A DNA stretch of 64,000 bases from contig NZ_CADFDK010000002.1 of assembly GCF_902832885.1 (NCBI RefSeq), forward strand, positions 682,001 through 746,000. The letters are read 5' to 3'. The notes beneath the pieces are model-generated. The model had not been told where the DNA came from, searched no databases, and worked only from the letters and a program-made list of their open reading frames with translations. A program made the translations under genes and the position numbers. Every line of letters starts with the position of its first letter. The stretch's first letter is position 1. Origin of the DNA: Burkholderia seminalis DSM 23518 (GTDB taxonomy: Bacteria; Pseudomonadota; Gammaproteobacteria; Burkholderiales; Burkholderiaceae). Shown in pieces: positions 1 through 8,203 of this stretch.

Positions 1-966
1 CGCGGCCAGGATCCCGTCCGTCAGGTTCAACGAAAACTTCGGATACCGCTCGGCCTTCGCCACACCGACTTGCGCCGCACGCCGTTCGACCTGCGCATAG
101 GCGGTCAGCACGTCCGGCCGCCGCAACAACGCCTGCGAAGGCAGCGTCCCCGGCGCCCCGATCGGCGGCGCCGGGATCTCCCCGGCCTGCGCCAGCACGA
201 GCCGGTCGACCGCTTCCGGCGTGCGCCCCGAATACACGGCAATCAGGTTGAGCTGATGCGAGATCTGCGCCTGCGTCGGCGGAATCCGCGCTTCGAGCGC
301 ATCGAGCTGGTTCTGCGCGCGGGTCACGTCGAGTTCGGTCGACAACCCGAACGCCTGCCGCTTGCGCGTGAGTTCGAGCGCATGCTGGCGAATCCTCGCG
401 TTGTCCTGCAGGATCTTCAGTTCCTGCTGCGCCCAGCGCAGATCGACATACGCGGATGCCGCATCGGCCGCCAGCGCGAGCCGCATCGCGTCTTCCGCAT
501 GCTTCTGCCCGACGAGTTCAGCTTGCGCGGCGAGCAGGTCGAGGCGTTCGCCGCCGAACACATCGGGCGACCAGCTCAGCGCGAGCCCGGCACCTGCCTG
601 CCGCACGTAGCCGAGCGGCGGCGGCGTGTTCTGCCGCGCGTCGGACGCGTGCGCGGTCGCGTCGAGTTCGGGCAGCAGCACCGCACGTTTCTGCACGGTC
701 AGCGCCTGTGCCTGCTTCACGCGTTCTGCCGCGGCCTGCAGATCGAGGTTGCCGTCGAGCACGGTCGCGATCAGTTGATCGAGCACGGGATCGTGGAATT
801 GCGCCCACCAGCCGGCGGCGTCGATGTCCGCGCGCGGCACGTCGGTATCCCATGCGGTGGGCGCGAGCGTCTGGACGGATTCGGACAGCGCCGGATGCTG
901 CGCGGGCTGCACCGCGCACCCGGCGGCGAATGCGCTGACGGCCAGCGCGACGAGTAGCTTTTTCAT
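1..966 (-). CDS. Outer-membrane efflux lipoprotein, NodT/OprM family (3' part outside window)
   Basis: This is the outer-membrane channel of a tripartite efflux pump. Translation from the ATG at 966 gives a lipoprotein signal with a lipobox ending in Cys17 (AFAAGC). The periplasmic helical repeats typical of TolC-type factors follow, including DVFGGERLDLLAAQAEL and LRRPDVLTAYAQVERR. The frame stays open to base 1, so about 322 codons are present and the C-terminal third lies outside the window. It begins 16 nt after the stop of the MFS pump and is the last visible gene of a HlyD-MFS-OMF operon. The family assignment is secure; the substrate cannot be read from sequence. Confidence 0.93.
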   Translation of the reverse strand, partial: MKKLLVALAVSAFAAGCAVQPAQHPALSESVQTLAPTAWDTDVPRADIDAAGWWAQFHDPVLDQLIATVLDGNLDLQAAAERVKQAQALTVQKRAVLLPELDATAHASDARQNTPPPLGYVRQAGAGLALSWSPDVFGGERLDLLAAQAELVGQKHAEDAMRLALAADAASAYVDLRWAQQELKILQDNARIRQHALELTRKRQAFGLSTELDVTRAQNQLDALEARIPPTQAQISHQLNLIAVYSGRTPEAVDRLVLAQAGEIPAPPIGAPGTLPSQALLRRPDVLTAYAQVERRAAQVGVAKAERYPKFSLNLTDGILAA

Positions 967-982
967 GATGATGACCTTGGCC

Positions 983-2557
983 TCAGTGCGCGTCCGGCGG
1001 CGGCGCGTTCAACGTAATGGGTTTGGAAAACACGACGGCGAGCAGCGCGACGACGAAACACAGCGACAGCGCGTAATACGCATCCGCATAAGTGAGCGTC
1101 AGCGCTTCGCGATAGATCAGCCGATGCAGGTTCGCGAGCCCGGCCTGCGCGGTATTCAGCGTATTGCCTGCGACGGAGCCCCAGTACGCGGCCTGTCGAT
1201 CGAGCAGCGACGCGATCTGCGGTTCGCCGGCGCTCACGTGCTCGTTCAGGCGCAGATAGTGAAAATTCAGCCGGTCGTTGAGCATCGTCGCGCTCACCGC
1301 GATGCCGATCGCGCCGCCGAGGTTGCGCATCAGGTTGAACAGGCCGCTCGCGGATTTGAGCCGCGACTGCGGCAGCGAGCCGAGCGCCATCGTCACGATC
1401 GGCGGCACGCTGAACTGCTGGCCGATGCCGCGCAGTGCTTGCGGCAGCAGCAATTCGCGCCAGCCCCAGTCGTGCGTGATCGGCGTGTACAGGTAGCAGC
1501 CGAGGCCGAAACAGATCAGCCCGAACACGAGCAGCGCGCGCAGGCTGAAGAAGCGCGCGGCGAACGCATAGGCGCAGAGCGCGACCAGCTGGAACGCCCC
1601 GACCGACAGCAGCGCGATGCCGATCTGCAGCGAGCTGAATGCGCGCACCTGCGCAAGAAACAGCGGCGTCAGGAACACGGTCACGAAGATCCCGATACCG
1701 GTCACGAACGACAGCAGGCTGCCGATGCCGAAGTTGCGCACGGCGAGCGCGCGCAGGTCGACGATCGGATCCTTCGCGGTCAGCGCATGCACGAGGAACA
1801 GGAAGCCGCAGATGCCGGAAATCCATGCGCAGATGATGATCACGTCGTCCCCGAACCAGTTCTTGCGCGGGCCTTCCTCGAGCACGTATTCGAGGCAGCC
1901 GAGAAAGCCGGACATCAGCACGATGCCGAGATAGTCGCCGCGCTTGATGAGGCTCAGGTCGGGCTCGTCGATATGCACGTAGCGCGGCACGAGCACGGCC
2001 ACCGCGATGCCCGGCACGAGGTTCAGGTAGAACAGCCAGTGCCACGACCATTGGTCGGTGATCCAGCCGCCGATCACCGGGCCGATCGCCGGGGCGAGCG
2101 AGGCAAGCGCGCCGATGGTCGTCGACGCGATCAGCCGCTGCTTGCCGGGGAACAGCACGAACGCGGTGGTGAACACGGTCGGGATCATCGCGGCGCCGAG
2201 CGCGCCTTGCAGCCCGCGAAACAGAATCATCGAGTTGATGTCCCACGCGAGCCCGCACAGCATGCTGGTGATCGTGAAGCCGACGGCCGACGCAACGAAC
2301 AGCCAGCGCGTCGACATCACCTTCGACAGCCAGCCCGACATCGGGATCACGATGATCTCGGCGATCAGGTAGGCCGTCTGCACCCACGACAGTTCGTCCT
2401 GGCTCGCGGAAAGCCCGCCGCCGATGTCGCGCAGCGACGACGCGACGATCTGGATGTCGAGCGTCGCCATGAAAAAGCCGACGCACATCAGCGCGAACGC
2501 GAATACGCGCTGCTTCGTCGGTTGCGACGCGGGGTCGCCGGAAAACGCGGTGGTCAT
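983..2557 (-). CDS. DHA2-family MFS drug transporter (EmrB-like)
   Basis: A 524-residue proton-driven inner-membrane exporter of the 14-helix DHA2 class. The early acidic motif LDIQIVASSLRDIG lies near residues 33-46, and the antiporter motif GPVIGGWITDQWSWHW near residues 159-174. The length matches EmrB (about 512). It starts 13 nt after the HlyD adaptor with a GGGAG ribosome site, and the outer-membrane factor follows, so the three form a complete tripartite pump in one operon. The neighbouring MarR regulator suggests substrate-induced expression. The likely substrates are hydrophobic drugs or phenolics, which is inferred only from the family. Confidence 0.95.
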   Translation of the reverse strand: MTTAFSGDPASQPTKQRVFAFALMCVGFFMATLDIQIVASSLRDIGGGLSASQDELSWVQTAYLIAEIIVIPMSGWLSKVMSTRWLFVASAVGFTITSMLCGLAWDINSMILFRGLQGALGAAMIPTVFTTAFVLFPGKQRLIASTTIGALASLAPAIGPVIGGWITDQWSWHWLFYLNLVPGIAVAVLVPRYVHIDEPDLSLIKRGDYLGIVLMSGFLGCLEYVLEEGPRKNWFGDDVIIICAWISGICGFLFLVHALTAKDPIVDLRALAVRNFGIGSLLSFVTGIGIFVTVFLTPLFLAQVRAFSSLQIGIALLSVGAFQLVALCAYAFAARFFSLRALLVFGLICFGLGCYLYTPITHDWGWRELLLPQALRGIGQQFSVPPIVTMALGSLPQSRLKSASGLFNLMRNLGGAIGIAVSATMLNDRLNFHYLRLNEHVSAGEPQIASLLDRQAAYWGSVAGNTLNTAQAGLANLHRLIYREALTLTYADAYYALSLCFVVALLAVVFSKPITLNAPPPDAH

Positions 2558-2570
2558 CGTCGGCTCCCGC

Positions 2571-3665
2571 TCAGTTCGCGTGGTCGGTGTGCACGGTCAC
2601 GACCGCGGAGAGGCCGGGGCGCAGCACGTGATCGATACCGGGTTGCGGATCGAGATGCACGCGCACGGGCACGCGCTGGACGATCTTCGTGAAGTTGCCG
2701 GTCGCGTTCTCGGGCGGCAGCACGCTGAAGGTCGCGCCGGTCGCGGGCGCGAGGCTGTCGACGCGGCCATGCAGTTTCGTGCTCGACGCATCGAGCGACA
2801 CGTCGACGCGATCGCCCGCGCGCATCTTGCGCAGCTGGTCTTCCTTGAAGTTCGCATCGACCCACAGTCCGGAAGCCGGCACGACGGTCAGCAGCGGCAC
2901 GCCGACGTTCGCGAGCATGCCGACACGGCCCGTGCGGTTGCCGACGTAGCCGTCGACGGGCGAGCGGATCGTCGTGTATTCGACGTTGAGCGCCGCGACG
3001 CGCTGCGCGGCCAGCGCGGTGTTCACGCGGGCCCGTGCATCGGCGAGCTGCGCGCCGAGCACGTCGAGCTGTCGCTTCGAGGCGAGCAGCGCGGCGTCGC
3101 TGCGTTCGACGGCCGCGCCGGCTTTCGAGTAATCGGCGTCGGCGCGCTCGACGATCTGGTTCGATACGGCGTCGGATTTGACGAGTTCGCGGTAGCGCAC
3201 GCGGTCCGATGCGGCACGCGTCAGTTCGGCCGACGACGCGTTCTTGTCCGCCGCGTGCTGGCCGATCACCGCGAATTGCAGTTGCTGCTTCGCTTCGAGT
3301 TCGGTGACGGCGGAGCGCGCGCTGTCGACTTCGGCGCTCGCTTGCGCGAGCTTCGCGTCGTAGTCGCGTGCGTCGAGCTGCACGAGCACGTCGCCGGCCT
3401 TCACGCGCTGGTTGTCGGTCACGAGGATCTTGTCGACGAAACCGCTGACCTTCGGCGCGAGCACGGTCACGTCGCCGCCGACGTACGCATCGTCGGTGCT
3501 CTCCTGGAAGCGCAGCACGAACAGCCAGTCGAGCGCGGCCGCGGCCACGACGACGACGACGGCGCCTACCGCGATTCGCATCCACGGCACGCGGCGTTGC
3601 TGCTTCGCGGGCTGCTCGGTTGTGGCTGCTTCGCGTGACGCGGCAGCGGCTTGGGTCGTTTCCAT
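2571..3665 (-). CDS. HlyD/EmrA-family periplasmic adaptor of the efflux pump
   Basis: A 364-residue membrane-fusion protein linking the DHA2 pump to the outer-membrane channel. One N-terminal membrane segment (about residues 31-51) follows a short basic cytoplasmic tail. The lipoyl half-motif STDDAYVGGDVTVLAPKVSG comes next, then an alpha-hairpin coiled coil rich in Ala/Glu, the second lipoyl half and a beta-barrel ending in LRPGLSAVVTVHTDH. The ATG at 3665 is chosen because the longer reading has no conserved sequence upstream of METTQAAA. The start lies 10 nt from a palindrome that recurs upstream of the MarR genes, so this is probably the first gene of the repressed pump operon. Confidence 0.94.
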   Translation of the reverse strand: METTQAAAASREAATTEQPAKQQRRVPWMRIAVGAVVVVVAAAALDWLFVLRFQESTDDAYVGGDVTVLAPKVSGFVDKILVTDNQRVKAGDVLVQLDARDYDAKLAQASAEVDSARSAVTELEAKQQLQFAVIGQHAADKNASSAELTRAASDRVRYRELVKSDAVSNQIVERADADYSKAGAAVERSDAALLASKRQLDVLGAQLADARARVNTALAAQRVAALNVEYTTIRSPVDGYVGNRTGRVGMLANVGVPLLTVVPASGLWVDANFKEDQLRKMRAGDRVDVSLDASSTKLHGRVDSLAPATGATFSVLPPENATGNFTKIVQRVPVRVHLDPQPGIDHVLRPGLSAVVTVHTDHAN

Positions 3666-3674
3666 CGATTCACC

Positions 3675-3694
3675 TATGTATATGCACTTATAAA
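3675..3694. promoter_or_regulatory. Candidate MarR operator upstream of the efflux operon
   Basis: TATGTATATGCACTTATAAA matches the site at 5256-5275 in 18 of 20 positions and has a near-palindromic core (TGTATATGCA). It sits 10-29 nt upstream of the HlyD start codon, overlapping where the operon promoter or leader should be. MarR proteins bind such short palindromes. Which of the two local MarR proteins binds here is unknown. Confidence 0.6.
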
Positions 3695-3733
3695 AACGAA
3701 AGACGGCGTGCCGTCCGTCGGGGAAGTCGTCGA

Positions 3734-4165
3734 TCAGCGTTCCGGCAGGTTGTGCGTGATCCGGAACAATTCGTCTCTGAGGCGGGCCGCCTGTGCCGAC
3801 CCGAAACACCGCTCGAATGCTTCCTGCGCGGCGAGCCAGTGCACGTGCGCATCGGCGACCTTGGTTTCGCCGTGCGCGGTGAGCGCGAACGTCTGGCCGC
3901 GGCACGGCGGCTCGATCCGGCCCGTCACCAGCGCCGCGCCGACGAGCGGCTTGAGCGCGCGCAGCAGCGCGGTGCGTTCGATCACCAGCACGCTCGACAA
4001 GGTTGCCATCGTGAGGCCGGGCTGGTCGCGCAGCAGCGCGAGAATGCTGTACTGCGACGGCGTGACGCCCGCGCGCGACAGATAGCGCTCGTAGAACTGC
4101 GAGATTCGCCGGGCGGCCTGGCGGACCGCAAAGCAATCGTCGTCGGTGAGCGTGGTCTTGTGCAT
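3734..4165 (-). CDS. MarR-family transcriptional regulator, probable efflux-operon repressor
   Basis: A 143-residue winged-helix regulator. The DNA-binding region runs from SQYSILALLRDQPGLTMATL through VLVIERTALLRALKPL. It is clearly paralogous to the MarR encoded at 5285-5713: both share the pattern RQAAR..-Q-YERxL-GVTPxQxSI. The start is uncertain. ATG at 4165 gives MHKTTLTDD, and a GTG at 4171 would add two residues; neither has a good ribosome site. The start region itself lies in the palindrome CATGTGCACATG, suggesting autoregulation. It is transcribed towards the pump operon with a 68-nt gap, so it could be co-transcribed with it. Confidence 0.92.
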   Translation of the reverse strand: MHKTTLTDDDCFAVRQAARRISQFYERYLSRAGVTPSQYSILALLRDQPGLTMATLSSVLVIERTALLRALKPLVGAALVTGRIEPPCRGQTFALTAHGETKVADAHVHWLAAQEAFERCFGSAQAARLRDELFRITHNLPER

Positions 4166-4174
4166 GTGCACATG
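4161..4174. promoter_or_regulatory. Palindrome over the MarR start codon
   Basis: CATGTGCACATG is a perfect 12-bp palindrome that contains alternative start codons of the MarR gene on the minus strand. Its TGCACATGCACA reading differs from the core TGCATATGCACA of the site at 5256 by one base. It is a candidate autoregulatory operator. Confidence 0.45.
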
Positions 4175-4272
4175 TTAGGGCGGGGGATCGCGTGAAGCGA
4201 TGGGCGGGGCGGGATCAGATTGGTGTCGTGGCTGTACCAATCGACTGCAACATGGCGCGTTCGCGCGCCCGG

Positions 4273-5193
4273 TCAGGCCGCGGCGGGAACGATCCAGCCT
4301 TCGCGGTCGCAATAGGCGGCCGTGTAGTCGATGAACGCCTTCACCTTCGCGGGCAGCAGCACGCGGTTCGCGTACGCGAGCTTGATCTCGACGGATGCGT
4401 CGACGAGGTCGGCGTCGGGCAGCAGTTGCACGAGCGCGCCCGACGCGAGTTCGGCCTGGACGAGCGTTTTCGGGACGACGCCGATGCCGAAGTCGTTCAT
4501 CACCATTTCGCGGTTGAAGACGGGGCTGTTCGACGAGATGTCGAAGCGGAACGGCACGGTCAGCAGGTCGCCGTCGACGCGAAACGACAGGGCGGGGCGG
4601 CGCAGCGAAGGCGAGATCGGCACGAACGGATGATCGGCCAGGTCGGCCGGCGTTTCGGGGCGCGCATGCGCTTGCAGATACGCGGGCGTCGCGACGATCA
4701 CGACCGGAATGCGCTCGATCAGCCGCACGACGGTCGATTCGCTCGTCAGCATGTACGGCACGACGATGCCGATGTCGTAGCCTTCGCCGACGAGATCGAC
4801 CGGGCGCTCGGTCAGCGTGACGTCGAGGCGCACCTTCGGATGCGCGCTCTTGAAGCCGGCGATCAGCGGCACGAGGCGGTTCAGCGCGGCCGTCGTGTGC
4901 GCGACGAGGCGCAGCAGGCCTTCGGGTTCGCGGTTCTGCGTCTGCGCTTCGACCTCGAGCGCGTCGAGTTCGTCGAGCACGGCCGCGCAGCGTTCGTAGA
5001 TGCGCTCGGCCGTTTCGGTCAGCGACACCTGGCGCGTGGTCCGGTGCAGCAGCCGGCTGCCGAAACGCGCTTCCAGATCCGCGACCGCGCGCGACACGAC
5101 CGGCCGCGCGAGACCGTGCATGTCGGCGGCGCGCGTGAAGCTGCGCATCTCCACCACCGACCGGAAAATCCGCAGCTTGTCGATGTAGTCCAT
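4273..5193 (-). CDS. LysR-family transcriptional regulator
   Basis: A 306-residue LysR protein. The N-terminal winged helix (MDYIDKLRIFRSVVEMRSFT, then AADMHGLARPVVSRAVADLE) is followed by a LysR substrate domain. The internal ATG at 5193 is preferred to upstream starts because it has GGAG at good spacing and begins at the conserved LysR N-terminus. It resembles the large clade of CrgA-like regulators. It is divergent from the second MarR gene with a 91-bp shared control region holding a palindrome. The target genes are not evident; the adjacent efflux and MarR genes are candidates only by position. Confidence 0.93.
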   Translation of the reverse strand: MDYIDKLRIFRSVVEMRSFTRAADMHGLARPVVSRAVADLEARFGSRLLHRTTRQVSLTETAERIYERCAAVLDELDALEVEAQTQNREPEGLLRLVAHTTAALNRLVPLIAGFKSAHPKVRLDVTLTERPVDLVGEGYDIGIVVPYMLTSESTVVRLIERIPVVIVATPAYLQAHARPETPADLADHPFVPISPSLRRPALSFRVDGDLLTVPFRFDISSNSPVFNREMVMNDFGIGVVPKTLVQAELASGALVQLLPDADLVDASVEIKLAYANRVLLPAKVKAFIDYTAAYCDREGWIVPAAA

Positions 5194-5255
5194 GTCCGTC
5201 TCCTTGACGCGAGGGCCGGCAGCCGGCCGCGTTACGGCGGAGTGTACATTGACTT

Positions 5256-5275
5256 TATGCATATGCACATATAAA
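5256..5275. promoter_or_regulatory. Candidate MarR operator in the LysR/MarR divergent region
   Basis: TATGCATATGCACATATAAA contains the perfect palindrome TGCATATGCA. It ends 9 nt before the MarR start codon and is 18/20 identical to the site upstream of the efflux operon at 3675. It is the best-formed of the three copies. Confidence 0.6.
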
Positions 5276-5284
5276 TTGCGGAGC

Positions 5285-5713
5285 ATGAACGACACCTCGA
5301 TTGCCCAGGCGTGCCACTGCCTCGCGCTGCGTCAGGCGGCGCGCTTCGTCACGCAACTGTACGAACGCCATCTGGCCCCGGTTGGCGTCACGCCCGCGCA
5401 GTTCTCGATCATGGCGAACCTCACGCGCCGGCCCGGCCTGCTGATGAGCGAACTCGCCGAGACGCTCGTGATGGATCGGACGACCTTGCTGCGCGGGCTG
5501 AAACCGCTGCAGCGCGACGGTTTCGTCATGACGACCGCGTCCGAGCACGATGCGCGCGCGCATGTGCTGCACCTGACGAAGCTCGGCGAGCGCACGTTCG
5601 CACGGGCGCGGGTCGCGTGGCAGGCCGCGCAGGACGAATACGAGGCGCAGGTCGGCCGCGATCGCGCGAATGCCTTGCGCGACGAGCTGTTCGGCCTGAC
5701 GGCGGAACGCTAG
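5285..5713 (+). CDS. MarR-family transcriptional regulator (second paralogue)
   Basis: A 142-residue winged-helix regulator starting MNDTSIAQ. The recognition region runs from PAQFSIMANLTRRPGLLMSE to METTDRT-like residues (VMDRTTLLRGLKPLQRDGF), followed by a basic wing (SEHDARAHVLHLTKLGER). A GCGGAG ribosome site precedes the ATG at 5285; a longer reading from 5192 has no conserved sequence. It is paralogous to the MarR at 3734-4165. The two lie on either side of the LysR gene and both have TGCA-ATGCA palindromes at their 5' ends, so cross-regulation is plausible. Confidence 0.93.
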   Translation: MNDTSIAQACHCLALRQAARFVTQLYERHLAPVGVTPAQFSIMANLTRRPGLLMSELAETLVMDRTTLLRGLKPLQRDGFVMTTASEHDARAHVLHLTKLGERTFARARVAWQAAQDEYEAQVGRDRANALRDELFGLTAER

Positions 5714-5779
5714 GCGAACTGGAGCGGATTTCGATCCAATGATGGCGCTGGTGGTCGATTTCTGAGAGAAGTGGTTTTT

Positions 5780-5815
5780 AAACTGTCCGGATTAATCCTG
5801 ATCTGGACAGTTTTT
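5780..5815 (+). terminator. Rho-independent terminator after the MarR gene
   Basis: The 9-bp arms AAACTGTCC and GGACAGTTT enclose a 16-nt loop and are followed by TT. It lies 67 nt past the MarR stop and 76 nt before the aconitase X start. Confidence 0.75.
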
Positions 5816-5890
5816 GTTTCCAGTTGTAAAGTCCTCTGACGGATCACACGAACCGGCGCACTGCCGGGCACGAGTCACGAGGAGCAACCG

Positions 5891-7138
5891 ATGCTGCAGT
5901 TGAGCGACCGCGACGACGCGATGTTGCGCGGGGATTTCGGCGACGGCGTCGCGCGCGCGATGCGGATCGTCGTGCGTACCGCGCACGTGATGTCCGCGCC
6001 GCACCTGATCGACATCACGTCCGCCCACATCGACGGCTGTCTTTACCACGGCCGGACGAGCCTCGATTTCGTCGAGTATTTCGTCGACACCGGCACGAAG
6101 GTCGCGGTGCCCACCACGCTGAACGTCGGGTCGCTCGACCTGATCCATCCCGAGCTGTACCACGGCGACCGCGCGATCCAGCGCGACGCGCAGCGCCTGA
6201 TGGATGCGCATCTGCAGCTCGGTTGCGAATCGAGCTTCACGTGCGCGCCGTATCAGCTGAAGCATCGTCCCGCGAAGGGCGAGCAGATTGCGTGGGCCGA
6301 ATCGAATGCGATCGTGTTCGCGAACTCGGTGCTCGGCGCGCGCACGAGCCGGTACGGCGATTTTCTCGACCTGGCCGCCGCGATCACCGGGCGCGCACCG
6401 TATGCGGGGCTCCATGTCGAAGCGAACCGCGCCGCGCGGCTCGTGTTCAACGCGCCGGATTTCACCGGCCTGCCGTCGCGCGACATCTACTTTGCCGCGC
6501 TGGGTCTGCTGATCGGCCGGATCGCGGGCGCGGTCGTGCCGGCGATCGTCGGGTTGCCGGCGGACACCACCGAGGACGAACTCAAGGCACTCGGTGCGGC
6601 CGCCGCGTCGAGCGGTGCGGTCGCGCTGTTTCATGCGGTGGGCATCACGCCGGAAGCGCCGACGCTCGACGTCGCATTGCACGGGCAAGCGGCGCAACGC
6701 ACGGTCGACGTCGCGATGGCCGATCTCGACGCGATTCGCCGCACGCTGAACCACGGCGCGGCCGGCGATCCCCTCGTCGCGGTCGCGCTCGGCACGCCGC
6801 ATTTCTCGCTGGCCGAATTCCGCACGCTCGACACGTTGCTCGACGCGTTCGACGGCAAGCCGGCGTGCGATTTCTACGTGAACACGAGCCGCTTCATCCT
6901 GTGGGAGCTGGAGGAGGCCGGCCTCGCGCGCAAGTTCGCCGCGCGCGGCATCCAGATCGTCGTCGATACCTGCACGTACATCACGCCCGTGATGAAGCAG
7001 ATGTCGGGGCTCGTGATGACCAATTCGGGGAAATGGGCGTCGTATGCGCCCGCGAACATCGGCGTGACGGTCGCGTACGGCAGCATGCGCGAATGCGTGC
7101 GCTCGGCGTACGAAGGAAAGGTGCGATTCGATGACTGA
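5891..7138 (+). CDS. Aconitase X catalytic (large) subunit
   Basis: A 415-residue protein of the AcnX/DUF521 hydro-lyase family. Recognisable blocks are ITSAHIDGCLYHGRTSLDF, VPTTLNVGSLDLIHPE, CAPYQLKHRPAKGEQIAWAE, and near the C-terminus VDTCTYITPV with SGLVMTNSGKWASYAP. Characterised bacterial two-subunit AcnX enzymes include cis-3-hydroxy-L-proline dehydratase; whether this copy has that substrate is inference. The start has a GAGGAGC ribosome site. The ORF overlaps the small subunit by 8 nt, which implies translational coupling. No proline-racemase or transporter genes flank it, so the substrate is not supported by context. Confidence 0.9.
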   Translation: MLQLSDRDDAMLRGDFGDGVARAMRIVVRTAHVMSAPHLIDITSAHIDGCLYHGRTSLDFVEYFVDTGTKVAVPTTLNVGSLDLIHPELYHGDRAIQRDAQRLMDAHLQLGCESSFTCAPYQLKHRPAKGEQIAWAESNAIVFANSVLGARTSRYGDFLDLAAAITGRAPYAGLHVEANRAARLVFNAPDFTGLPSRDIYFAALGLLIGRIAGAVVPAIVGLPADTTEDELKALGAAAASSGAVALFHAVGITPEAPTLDVALHGQAAQRTVDVAMADLDAIRRTLNHGAAGDPLVAVALGTPHFSLAEFRTLDTLLDAFDGKPACDFYVNTSRFILWELEEAGLARKFAARGIQIVVDTCTYITPVMKQMSGLVMTNSGKWASYAPANIGVTVAYGSMRECVRSAYEGKVRFDD

Positions 7139-7580
7139 AGCCGTGGGCAAGGGTCTGACGGGCGACACGCTCGTGCCGGGCAGCGCGTGCGCGCGCCCGT
7201 TCGTGCTCGACAAGCCGCTCAGCTTCTGGGGCGGCTACGACTCGGGCGCGGGCAGGATCGTCGATCGCGGCCATCCGCAGGCCGGCGCGAGCCTCGCCGG
7301 CAAGGTGATGGTGATGCCGCATGCGAAGGGTTCGAGTTCGAGCAGCAGCGTGCTCGCGGAAGCCGTGCGCAACGGCACGGGGCCGGTCGGGATCGTGCTG
7401 AAGGAGCGTGACTTGATCCTCTCGATCGGTGCGATCGTGGCGGCCGAACTGTATGCGATCGCGGTGCCGGTGGTGTGCGTGAGCGACGACGTGTACGACG
7501 CGATCGCCGCCGCGACCGGGGAGGTGCGGATCGAGGCGGGCGACGGGGAAGGGGGCGCGCGGATCGTCGTCGGGGGCTGA
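7131..7580 (+). CDS. Aconitase X swivel-domain (small) subunit
   Basis: A 149-residue DUF126/AcnX small subunit. It provides the swivel domain that closes the active site of the large subunit. The conserved core DRGHPQAGASLAGKVMVMPH is followed by a run of serines at residues 68-73 (KGSSSSSS), the family hallmark, and AVPVVCVSDD towards the C-terminus. It overlaps the large-subunit gene by 8 nt, so the two are made together. In monomeric AcnX proteins these two domains are fused, so the split arrangement identifies the heterodimeric bacterial type. Confidence 0.9.
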   Translation: MTEAVGKGLTGDTLVPGSACARPFVLDKPLSFWGGYDSGAGRIVDRGHPQAGASLAGKVMVMPHAKGSSSSSSVLAEAVRNGTGPVGIVLKERDLILSIGAIVAAELYAIAVPVVCVSDDVYDAIAAATGEVRIEAGDGEGGARIVVGG

Positions 7581-7600
7581 CGCGTCGTGCGCGTATCGTG

Positions 7601-8203
7601 TCAGAGAAAGCGGATGTTCGGCGTATCGTCATGCGTGAGCGACAGCGCGTGCCGGGCGGCATTCATCTCGCGTTTGCCGCCGGGCTGCGTGAGCCGCCGG
7701 ATTTCCGGCCACGCGATCACGCCGAACATGGTGCGCAGGATCGTACTCAGCACGAAGAGGCCAATCGCGGTGCTGCCGAACCACGCCACCATGTCGAGCA
7801 TGCCGTCCGTGCTGCGTTGCAGTGCGGACATGATGCCGGTGACGAAGGCCATGGCGACCAGAATGGCGATCGTCACGAATACGTCGGTGCGGGCACCGGC
7901 GACTTCGGCGGTGCGAACGAGATACACCGAACCGTCCGTGACGTTGCGAATGCCGTAGATGGCGGCGCGATCCGGGCTTCGGACGTAAGCAACATTCAGC
8001 CGGTCGCCGGCGCCGATGAACAGGCTTCGCGCGCTGTCCGTCCTGACCGTGAGCGGTGCGTCGAACGTGTCGAGTTGCAGCACGATTTCCTCGATGCCTT
8101 GCGTGGTCCAGCCGAGGTTGTTGCTCCAGACTTTCGTCCTGATCGTATTCTGGCTCACGGACGTCACGGCGCCGGTCGCGATCTGCATCACACGATCGGT
8201 CAT
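7601..8203 (-). CDS. Membrane protein of unknown function (second of a coupled pair)
   Basis: A 200-residue protein that I do not recognise. The N-terminal half looks like a soluble beta-rich domain ending LFIGAGDRLNVAYVRS. Two hydrophobic helices follow (VFVTIAILVAMAFVTGIMSA and MVAWFGSTAIGLFVLSTIL), then a short basic tail. The start at 8203 forms an ATGA overlap with the upstream gene. The layout repeats that of the neighbour: a small domain with an FIGAGD motif, two membrane spans and a cytoplasmic tail. The two may therefore be diverged tandem duplicates. Confidence 0.8.
   Translation of the reverse strand: MTDRVMQIATGAVTSVSQNTIRTKVWSNNLGWTTQGIEEIVLQLDTFDAPLTVRTDSARSLFIGAGDRLNVAYVRSPDRAAIYGIRNVTDGSVYLVRTAEVAGARTDVFVTIAILVAMAFVTGIMSALQRSTDGMLDMVAWFGSTAIGLFVLSTILRTMFGVIAWPEIRRLTQPGGKREMNAARHALSLTHDDTPNIRFL

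Noticed and set aside
963-2692. Long open frames overlapping the efflux genes on both strands
   Set aside because: They are Arg/Ala-rich shadows created by high third-position GC; the DHA2 transporter in this span has full family motifs and good spacing to its neighbours.
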